A stretch of DNA of 20,441 bases. Source: a virus. Positions 8,106 through 14,337 of this stretch are shown in pieces. Numbering within the stretch: the first letter of the stretch is position 1; every line of letters starts with the position of its first letter. The stretch is taken from the IMG/VR virus record IMGVR_UViG_3300044609_001190, positions 1-20,441 of that record, one strand, 5' to 3'. The notes beneath the pieces were generated by a model. That model saw only the letters and a list, made by a program, of their open reading frames with translations, had not been told where the DNA came from and did no database searches. The translations under genes and the position numbers were made by a program.

Positions 8106-8615
8106 ATGGAAACCTCAGTTCACATTGCTCATTTCCTTTTCATTCAAACGGCAAACGGTCAATCGCATTACTATCAAAACTACTTCTTTAATACAGGCGC
8201 TTCCGCCGTGGCAATTCCAGGCTCGGCCTCACCGAGTTATCGCCATGCTCCTTTTCGCGTGGAAGGAGCATTGTCTTCATTGAATGGAGAAAATAGCCTA
8301 TTGCGTGTTTTGTTTCCTCACAGTGCTTTCACCATTGCTCTTGTTGAAAACGGAGAGGGAAATCGACTTAGTAAGCTGTCTTTGAAAACAGTATGGATGG
8401 CGACAACTGGCTCCATCCTTGACTACAGCGGCTACACAAAGACGGCTGAATATGAAGAATTTTATGTGGGCGTTGGAGCTTCTTTCGACGACACTACTGT
8501 AGAACTACGTTTTAGAAGCGCAATGGATAGCGTTGGCGCATCATTTCCAAGGCAAACATTCTCTTCCAAGAACGTTGGATTCTTGCCTTTGAATGCAGAA
8601 ATTAGCCTGCGATGA
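8106..8615 (+). CDS. Minor tail protein in gpL/DUF2163 position (169 aa)
   Basis: I chose ATG 8106 (METSVHIAHFLF); a TTG at 8100 is in frame but overlaps the previous stop. The product is beta-rich: VHIAHFLFIQTANGQSHYY looks like an N-terminal strand pair. The middle contains APFRVEGALSS and LLRVLFPHSAFTIALVENGEGN, and the C-terminal half contains LDYSGYTKTAEYEEFYVGVG and VELRFRSAMD. In lambda (M-L-K-J) and gene transfer agents, the gene in this slot encodes a hub-associated protein whose C-terminal domain binds an iron-sulfur cluster. This protein contains no cysteine at all, so it cannot hold such a cluster by itself. The stop overlaps the next ATG (ATGA). The gpL equivalence is inferred from order and size; I cannot confirm homology. 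Confidence 0.6.
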   Translation: METSVHIAHFLFIQTANGQSHYYQNYFFNTGASAVAIPGSASPSYRHAPFRVEGALSSLNGENSLLRVLFPHSAFTIALVENGEGNRLSKLSLKTVWMATTGSILDYSGYTKTAEYEEFYVGVGASFDDTTVELRFRSAMDSVGASFPRQTFSSKNVGFLPLNAEISLR

Positions 8616-9007
8616 TTAATGATTTAATTGGCCTTGCATACGAGCGCAGAGCCCGATTTTGCGAAGGAGAAAATAAAACCGATTGCTTTATGCTTGTTTG
8701 CGAAGCAAGGCGTCGCTTGGGCCTTCATGACTACGAAGAGGAATTTCGCTGGGCATACGATGAATATGATTCCGGCAGTTTGCCAATGAAGAGGATCATT
8801 CGATGGTTATTCGATAATGGCAAAAGGACTAGAGAGAAAGAGGATGGCAACGTGGCCATTATTCTTCCAAGGCCAGGAGGTGAGGTGGCAGTGGGAGTGG
8901 CTTATGATGGGGGAATACTTACAGTTTCACGAGGAGGGCGATCATGGTGGTCATCGTCTTTTCCATCACTGAAACTGTTCAAAATGTTGCCTGATATTAA
9001 AGAATGA
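8612..9007 (+). CDS. NlpC/P60-like tail tip protein, probably catalytically degenerate (131 aa)
   Basis: This sits in the lambda gpK / gene transfer agent gp14 slot just before the J-like gene, with ATGA overlaps at both ends. The N-terminus LIGLAYERRARFCEGENKTDCF followed by a helix (MLVCEARRRLGL) matches the start of NlpC/P60 cell-wall peptidases, with Cys25 of the TDCF motif in the nucleophile position. The second half, DGNVAIILP then EVAVGVAYDGGILTVSRGG, matches the strand pair in which active enzymes have an H-V-G-I/V motif. Here the histidine position is occupied by Ala/Val. The only histidine in the protein lies elsewhere (LGLHDY). I therefore infer a structural or inactivated member that keeps its place in the tip while wall cleavage is left to the peptidase domain in the tape measure. 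It ends in a basic/hydrophobic LKLFKMLPDIKE. Confidence 0.7.
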   Translation: MINDLIGLAYERRARFCEGENKTDCFMLVCEARRRLGLHDYEEEFRWAYDEYDSGSLPMKRIIRWLFDNGKRTREKEDGNVAIILPRPGGEVAVGVAYDGGILTVSRGGRSWWSSSFPSLKLFKMLPDIKE

Positions 9008-12000
9008 GACGCCTCCTTCCTTACGAACGCGCTCTGATTGACGCCCTTCAAATTTCAGAGGAAGAATACTGGCAGTTTTATTTGGCTCGATTGAATTATC
9101 GCGACAATAAAGAAGGCACCATTCTTGACGTGCGGAATGGCATAGAGGTCGGCACTGTTGCGCTTATCCTCACCATTGTTGGAACATTAGCGCAAGTTGG
9201 CGCTGCCTTACTTGCTCCGAAGCCAGAGGCTCCCAGTGCAACGATGGGACGGCGGAGCAGGAATTTATTCTTTGCTCCTCGATATGGTTTCAATTCCTTC
9301 CAGGAAGTGGCTCGTTACGGCGATCCAGTGAATCTCATCTATACGAATAATTCTGAGAACTCTGCCGGTGGAGTGAGGGTTAACACTTCGTTGGTTTGGT
9401 CTGCAGTGCATAGTCTTGGCTCTCGCCAGTTCATGCAGATGCTTACAGTTGTAGGCGCTGGTCCCATTGAAGAATTTGGTTATGGTCGCACAGCGTTTGG
9501 GCAAACGCCATTAAGGGACATTCCAGCTCAACGCTTCTGGCTTTATGCGCAACCAGACGGCGGACGCCTTTCTTTCATCCATAATCGCTTTCCACAGCCA
9601 TTGAATGCCGATGATCCGTCCAGAGAAGGCATTGCTCCTTCTGATGCAGTTTATAAAGTTAACACGTCAGGATTAAGCAGGCCGGAAGGTTTCAGTCAAG
9701 CATTTTCCCCGACCACTGCTTCTTCGCTGGGGCTCTATGACGTGGTACCAATCCGAGTGCAAGTAGAAGATCGCGATGACGAAGGGAAAGAAGACCGCGA
9801 CCAACTAGGAACAAATTTGACAGGCAGAGGAATTTATTGGCCAGATACATGGCCCACCTTAGGAGTGCGTCCTATTTTACCTGTAGATAGCGCACTCACT
9901 TTGATTTTTAGAGAGGACGATGGGAAACGAACAGATGATGATGTGGAGCGAGCAGCGGTAGACTTGCGCAGCTCATATATTACGGTTTTCGATTCTTCAA
10001 GCCTATACAAAATTGGCGCCGCTAAATTCAAGATGGTTTCTAGCTCCATTCAAAGTGGTAGCGATGTTGAGGGGCAATTTACATTTCGTTGCGTAGAGGC
10101 GGGAGTCTTGTGCGAAGAAGACTATTCCACTTTGAACTATCAGCAAAACGGAGAAGAGCTTAGAGCAAAAAAGCGTCAAATTGAAGCCTTAATTTCCCAA
10201 TTGAATATTGAATATGGCCAGGCTTTTGCTAATAAGGTTAAGGGTGCAACTGCAGAACAAATTAACCAGTACCAAATTCGACTTGGGCAGTTAGATGAAA
10301 ATATTTTGAATGCTTCGGCCATACGCAAGGGAAATATGGCGGCTCAGGATTTTGCAGACTTACTGGACGCCACTGGATCTTTCCCTGAAGCAAATAGACA
10401 AATTGAAGCCTGGGAAACTGACATTAGAGAGCGAAATAGAATTATTGATGCCAAAAGAGAAGAGCTTGATGACATTAACAGCTCGATCCAAGACGTTTTG
10501 GCGAAAAGACCATTTAACGACTCCGAGCGAAACGAAATTAAAAAACTTAGAGAAAAACGAGCTGGTCTTAGGCAAGACATTAAAGACCAAACCACCAATA
10601 AAAAGGAAAGCCGCACAAATCTTAACAATATTGTTCGGAGGCTTATGCCACGAGCGATTGAAGAAGGCCTATTTGATGGCTCGCCTCGCACAGATTTAAA
10701 AACAGAGTTGCGCAATATGCGCAACGAACGCCGTCAAATTAGACGCACCATTGATGAGCTTGTAAGAGACCAGCGCGATACAGCCGCTGAGACAATAGCG
10801 CAGCGAGATTGGCAGCGGAGATATGATGCAGCTCAGAGAGAACTTGGGGAGACCAATGCCGCGCTCAATAACAAAGATAATTGGAATGATTATTTCAATA
10901 CTAAATGCATTGCAAAAATTGACGAAATTAGCTACGAAACGACTACAAAATGTGATGTTATAAATTTTTGCTTCAAGAGTAAAATCTTTCAGCGCATTCA
11001 AGGGCGTCAAAGCAAATACGCAGAAACAGACATGCAGGGTCACAAGGATAGCGACAATGGCGTGCGAAATCGCACTTCACTATTTTGGATGCTGTATAAG
11101 AAGCCAACTGACACTCGCTATACGAGAGCAAAATACGTGCTTGCTATTCGCAATGGAAAGGAGGTGGACATCTACACGCATCTTCGCTTCATTGCAGCAA
11201 GTAAAGAAAAATGGCAGTTTAAATTTGAGCCCATTCTTGATCTTCCCGCAGAATTGCGCACCCATAATAATGGCGCAAACATAGATGTTTTATATCTGCG
11301 CACTTTTGGTTACGGGCTAAATGATGAGCAGCAAACGCTGCCTCTTGATGGTGGGCATAGTTTAGTGTTTCGTGGTAAGCGCCGTCAAACCATTCGCCTT
11401 CGCCCACACCTTAATCGCACCCCTAAGTTTGTTGATGAATGGGGGCTTTTCTCATTGCGTTCCGACACGCAGATTTCCTTCTCGTTTGATAGCGGCCCAG
11501 AAAATACGCTAGCCGCTGTCACTGAGCAGCAGCTCCAATCCTTCTCTCCCAGTCTCTACCAAGATTTAGTGTTGCTTGGTCTTAATATCTACAGCGGGCA
11601 GGGAGTGCAAGACTTGCGTTCTCTTAGTGCATGGGTAACAAAAGGGAAAAAAGTCAGAAAACTAAGCGATGGCGGGAGCTATTCTTCTGCGCTGGTTTCA
11701 TCTACTAGCTTTGCGCCAGAAATTTTTCTTGACACAATTCTTGATGAGAAGAATGGCATTGGCGCCTATGCGAATGTCAATGGTATTGATACGGCGCGTC
11801 TTGGTTTGGCACAGAAATTCTGCCGGGCCAATAGCTACTACATGGACGGAGTGATTGCGGAGCCGCAGTCATGGCGAGAATTCTGGAGCACTGTCGCGCC
11901 ATTCTCCCTTCTGGAATTTGCACGAATTGGCGGCAAGGAAACTTTGGTTCCTGCAGTGCCTTATGACACATTTGGCAACGTCACCAGAAACATTTCCATT

Positions 12001-12726
12001 TCTGCGTTGTTTAACCAAGGCAACATTCTTGAGGACAGCTACAAGGAAGAGTTTCTTGATTATGGCGATAACACACAAGATTTGATTGCCACCATTGTCT
12101 ACCGCAACACTGAGAATGATAATGTTTTCCCAAGCAATACAAGCTTGACAATTATGCTTGCCGACGCTAGCGAAAGCACTAGCGTTCGCCAAACGTTCAA
12201 TCTGTCTGATTTTGTCGTTCGCCGTACGCAAGCGCTACATTACGGGATGTTGCTTTGCCAGCAGCGAAGGCTATCGAGGCGTGCTGTTGAGTTCAAAACA
12301 TTCCCCACTGAAAGTCCCATCGAGCCTGGTAGCTACATTTACGTGCAAACAGATCAGAATCAATGGGATGACTTCCGTAGTGGCATTGTCGAAGCAGACG
12401 GCAGACTAAACACGCCATTGGCCGAGGATCCAATTAATGGCTCCTACACAGCGCTTTTGTATAGCGGCAGTCCCAATGAAGGTATTGTAAAGCTTTCAGT
12501 GTCAGTGGCAGACAGTCAATCGTCCTCCCTTGCTGCATACGAAGGATGGTTGTTTGTACTTGGCACTGCAGTGACTGCCAAGCGTGTTTTCCGAGTAACT
12601 GAAGTGTCAATGGAGGAAGAAGGTGAGATTACAGTGAGAGCCATTGAACATCCTTGCGAAGAAGAAGGCGGGCAAACAAAATCCAAAATTGTTCGTTTTG
12701 ATCCATCGCTTTATCGCATTGATTAA
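9004..12726 (+). CDS. Tail tip central hub/attachment protein, J-like, with coiled-coil insertion
   Basis: 1240 residues, the last gene of the M-L-K-J-like set, overlapping the preceding stop (ATGA). Early on there is a hydrophobic segment (about 50-70, VALILTIVGTLAQVGAALL) followed by PKP, as in gpJ and gene transfer agent hub proteins. The segment EVARYGDPVNLIYTNN with the later MLTVVGAGPIEEFGYG corresponds to the hub's first domains. About residues 371-634 form a long charged helical insertion (KKRQIEALISQLNIEYG, WETDIRERNRIIDAKREELD, MRNERRQIRRTIDELV). It is bordered by Cys363 and Cys370 on one side and Cys635, Cys650 and Cys656 on the other. The C-terminal part has the usual hub motif FVVRRTQALHYGMLLCQQRR followed by a PIEPGSYIYV strand. 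Three copies would form the closed tip that opens on receptor binding. The coiled-coil arms are unusual for the family and may project as legs. Confidence 0.85.
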   Translation: MRRLLPYERALIDALQISEEEYWQFYLARLNYRDNKEGTILDVRNGIEVGTVALILTIVGTLAQVGAALLAPKPEAPSATMGRRSRNLFFAPRYGFNSFQEVARYGDPVNLIYTNNSENSAGGVRVNTSLVWSAVHSLGSRQFMQMLTVVGAGPIEEFGYGRTAFGQTPLRDIPAQRFWLYAQPDGGRLSFIHNRFPQPLNADDPSREGIAPSDAVYKVNTSGLSRPEGFSQAFSPTTASSLGLYDVVPIRVQVEDRDDEGKEDRDQLGTNLTGRGIYWPDTWPTLGVRPILPVDSALTLIFREDDGKRTDDDVERAAVDLRSSYITVFDSSSLYKIGAAKFKMVSSSIQSGSDVEGQFTFRCVEAGVLCEEDYSTLNYQQNGEELRAKKRQIEALISQLNIEYGQAFANKVKGATAEQINQYQIRLGQLDENILNASAIRKGNMAAQDFADLLDATGSFPEANRQIEAWETDIRERNRIIDAKREELDDINSSIQDVLAKRPFNDSERNEIKKLREKRAGLRQDIKDQTTNKKESRTNLNNIVRRLMPRAIEEGLFDGSPRTDLKTELRNMRNERRQIRRTIDELVRDQRDTAAETIAQRDWQRRYDAAQRELGETNAALNNKDNWNDYFNTKCIAKIDEISYETTTKCDVINFCFKSKIFQRIQGRQSKYAETDMQGHKDSDNGVRNRTSLFWMLYKKPTDTRYTRAKYVLAIRNGKEVDIYTHLRFIAASKEKWQFKFEPILDLPAELRTHNNGANIDVLYLRTFGYGLNDEQQTLPLDGGHSLVFRGKRRQTIRLRPHLNRTPKFVDEWGLFSLRSDTQISFSFDSGPENTLAAVTEQQLQSFSPSLYQDLVLLGLNIYSGQGVQDLRSLSAWVTKGKKVRKLSDGGSYSSALVSSTSFAPEIFLDTILDEKNGIGAYANVNGIDTARLGLAQKFCRANSYYMDGVIAEPQSWREFWSTVAPFSLLEFARIGGKETLVPAVPYDTFGNVTRNISISALFNQGNILEDSYKEEFLDYGDNTQDLIATIVYRNTENDNVFPSNTSLTIMLADASESTSVRQTFNLSDFVVRRTQALHYGMLLCQQRRLSRRAVEFKTFPTESPIEPGSYIYVQTDQNQWDDFRSGIVEADGRLNTPLAEDPINGSYTALLYSGSPNEGIVKLSVSVADSQSSSLAAYEGWLFVLGTAVTAKRVFRVTEVSMEEEGEITVRAIEHPCEEEGGQTKSKIVRFDPSLYRID

Positions 12727-12748
12727 CCATTGCTGAAAGTGCTAAGAT
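12719..12748 (+). promoter_or_regulatory. Candidate promoter before the tail tube-like gene
   Basis: TTGATT (12719-12724, overlapping the upstream stop) and TAAGAT (12743-12748) are separated by 18 nt. A TG one base before the -10 box makes it an extended -10 type. This is the first true intergenic gap (43 nt) after a run of overlapping genes. The match is by eye only. A short CATTG/CAATG pairing (12728-12732 with 12768-12772) could also fold over the start codon at 12770. Confidence 0.3.
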
Positions 12749-12769
12749 TAAAACAAAAGACTTAGAACA

Positions 12770-13189
12770 ATGCCCTTTTACACTGGTCGTACTGGCAAAC
12801 TGCGTCTTGGTGGCAGCGAAGTATCAAAAGTTCGCAACTGGACGCTTGACACTTCAGTCAACATGCTTGACACCACAGCGCTGGGAGACGCTGCCAATAC
12901 TTTCACTCCTGGTCTGTTTAGCGCCACTGGCAGTGCTACATTGTCGTATTACAATGGCGACACCACTGATGTGACCAATCTTCTTGAGAAAATCACCAAA
13001 ACTGGTGCCGTCACTGAAAGTGACCGTGTAAATCTGACCTTTGAAGTGGGTACTAGCCAATCGTTCAATGCTGATGCCTACATCAACAGCGCCAGTATCA
13101 CTTCCTCTACTGACGAACTGACCACCGTTTCGTTTAACTTTACGGTTGATGGTCCCCTTGATGCAGTGGTTCTCACTGGTACCACCTGA
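12770..13189 (+). CDS. Major tail tube-like protein (139 aa)
   Basis: A 139-residue beta-rich protein with the overall character of lambda gpV/TP901-type tail tube proteins. It has a short N-terminus FYTGRTGKLRLGG, a first strand SKVRNWTLDTSVNMLDTT, and the conserved-looking loop ALGDAANTFTPGLFSATGSATLSYY. Next comes a helix-like segment with DVTNLLEKITKTG, and then paired strands (VNLTFEVG, FNADAYINSASITSS, LTTVSFNFTVDGPL). The pattern of a W/F-x-L-D-T strand, then a gap and a GSATLSYY strand, is typical for tube subunits. Tube proteins stack in hexameric rings around the tape measure. In most phages this gene lies before the chaperones; here it follows the J-like gene. It is the likely major tube protein unless another copy lies upstream of the window. 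It ends with tandem stops TGA TAG (13187-13192). No clear Shine-Dalgarno is visible. Confidence 0.75.
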   Translation: MPFYTGRTGKLRLGGSEVSKVRNWTLDTSVNMLDTTALGDAANTFTPGLFSATGSATLSYYNGDTTDVTNLLEKITKTGAVTESDRVNLTFEVGTSQSFNADAYINSASITSSTDELTTVSFNFTVDGPLDAVVLTGTT

Positions 13190-13197
13190 TAGGATGC

Positions 13198-13228
13198 TTA
13201 ATTTACAATTTGCATTGTTCGTACAATG
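13198..13228 (+). promoter_or_regulatory. Candidate promoter and small hairpin between the two tube-like genes
   Basis: TTAATT (13198-13203) and TACAAT (13222-13227) are spaced 18 nt apart. The -35 match is poor and the -10 match good. The -10 box also forms part of a 6-bp hairpin, CATTGT/ACAATG (13213-13218 with 13223-13228, loop TCGT), which has no T-run after it and so is a poor terminator. The next gene has GAGG at 13243-13246 close to its ATG at 13251. Confidence 0.25.
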
Positions 13229-13250
13229 GAAGAATAGTCGCTGAGGCGAG

Positions 13251-14261
13251 ATGACGTTTTTTGTTGGCCATACAGGCGCTATCAAGCTTCAGCGAGGAGG
13301 TGAAAACACTTTCACGACTATTGTTTCGCCTAGCGATATAAATACAGCGCTAAATCGCTTTAGCTTTGAAGGGAGCGATGACAACTTAATCACTGGCGAT
13401 CTTCTGGAAATTTCAACCGAAGATCCCAGAGGGCTTTTGTTCATGCCGGCTACGTTCTGGAGCATTCCAGGGCCAGACGTGGATGGCTATAGCGCAGTGG
13501 CATGGTCATCAGGAAGCACTGCCGCAATGTCGGGCTATTTAGATGATGATATTACGACCAGCAGCGACTTTCCCCCTGAAGGGTATGACGAATTTAGACT
13601 AAGCGACTATATTATTTCTGACAATATTAGAGCCTATGCCAATATAAACCGCGTAGGCGGCATTCGCTTGTTTGAAGACTTTGGCGATGCTATAAATAAT
13701 GAAAGAGCAAATGAATATAGTCTGGCTAAATTTTACGGCGAACCAATTGAAATTACAGTGGGGGTAAGGGATACAAGATATAACACACTTGGCTCTGTCA
13801 CATCGTTTGAGATTAACACTGACAGGGCCGCAATGGAAACAACAAGTCTGTCCGACCGATTTAAGCAGCAGTATTCTGCCGGCTTATTAAGTGGCAATGG
13901 CAGTATCGAATGTTTATTTAGTTATGAAACAGTAGCGGATCAGGACGTGCCGCTGTTCTTGTTACAAGTAATTAATCGCTTGGACGTGGGAAGTAGCTTT
14001 AAGGCATTACTCGCATTGTCCTCAGTGGAGCAATCGCCTACTTTTAGAGAGGAGGTTTATTACGACATAGAGGCGGTAGTGACGAGAGCAGGAGTAACTG
14101 TGACTTCTGATGCTTTGGTGGCTTGCTCTGTTGATTTCGTTACTACTGGCGAATTCAAGATTAGAGTGGGCGTTCCTCCAGAGTACATTTTGAAGGAAGA
14201 CAACGATGCCATTTACCTTGAGCAGGGCCTTGATTACTTGCTGAAAGAAATTGTTGATTGA
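13251..14261 (+). CDS. Tail tube-related protein with large internal insertion (336 aa)
   Basis: The first residues (FFVGHTGAIKLQRGG) match the start of the preceding tube-like protein (FYTGRTGKLRLGG). From about residue 183 the match resumes: SVTSFEINTDRAAMETTSLSD against SKVRNWTLDTSVNMLDTTALGD, then AGLLSGNGSIECLFSY against PGLFSATGSATLSYY. The end, DIEAVVTRAGVTVTSDALVA then VDFVTTGEF, matches DAYINSASITSSTDELTTVS then FTVDGPL. Between lie about 165 extra residues containing NLITGDLLEISTEDPRGLLF and AYANINRVGGIRLFEDFGDA, a strand-rich module of unknown role. About 40 residues after the tube fold (VPPEYILKEDNDAIYLEQGL) extend the C-terminus. It may form a minor ring of the tail tube, a terminator-like cap, or a decorated tube subunit. 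The paralogy is directly visible; the role is inferred. Confidence 0.7.
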   Translation: MTFFVGHTGAIKLQRGGENTFTTIVSPSDINTALNRFSFEGSDDNLITGDLLEISTEDPRGLLFMPATFWSIPGPDVDGYSAVAWSSGSTAAMSGYLDDDITTSSDFPPEGYDEFRLSDYIISDNIRAYANINRVGGIRLFEDFGDAINNERANEYSLAKFYGEPIEITVGVRDTRYNTLGSVTSFEINTDRAAMETTSLSDRFKQQYSAGLLSGNGSIECLFSYETVADQDVPLFLLQVINRLDVGSSFKALLALSSVEQSPTFREEVYYDIEAVVTRAGVTVTSDALVACSVDFVTTGEFKIRVGVPPEYILKEDNDAIYLEQGLDYLLKEIVD

Positions 14262-14287
14262 TGAGGTAAAGCTAGTCGGGCGATAAT
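14258..14287 (+). promoter_or_regulatory. Candidate promoter before the long tail fibre gene
   Basis: TTGATG (14258-14263, over the end of the upstream gene) and GATAAT (14282-14287) have an 18-nt spacer. They match the bacterial housekeeping consensus at 4 of 6 and 5 of 6 bases. The -10 box is the left half of a perfect palindrome. Transcription would start about 45 nt before the fibre ATG. Confidence 0.35.
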
Positions 14288-14328
14288 AGCTATTATCGAG
14301 AGAGACTAGACTGTATTTAGCTTTGCCT
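14264..14328 (+). promoter_or_regulatory. Nested three-stem hairpin directly before the tail fibre start
   Basis: Outer stem AGGTAAAG (14264-14271) pairs with CTTTGCCT (14321-14328) with one U-G wobble. The middle stem is CTAGTC (14272-14277) with GACTAG (14304-14309). The core is the perfect 18-nt palindrome CGATAATAGCTATTATCG (14281-14298). The 3' arm ends 9 nt before the ATG at 14338. There is no T-run, so it may be a translational or processing element rather than an intrinsic terminator. Confidence 0.6.
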
Positions 14329-14337
14329 TTCTGAGAG

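Noticed and set aside
10167-10173. In-phase A AAA AAG slippery heptamer in the J-like gene
   Set aside because: A -1 slip would hit TGA after three codons (10182-10184) and truncate the hub just before the coiled coil. I saw no clear downstream hairpin, and truncation would be hard to reconcile with a tip protein. The purine-rich coiled-coil codons explain it by chance, though a reporter test could decide.
10310-10699. 129-codon + strand frame inside the J-like gene
   Set aside because: It lies within the coiled-coil insertion, whose AGA/GAA/AAA-rich codons keep other frames open. No start signal.
13187-13192. Stop-codon readthrough extending the tube protein
   Set aside because: Two stops stand in tandem (TGA TAG) and the sequence after them has no long open continuation in that frame before the next gene.
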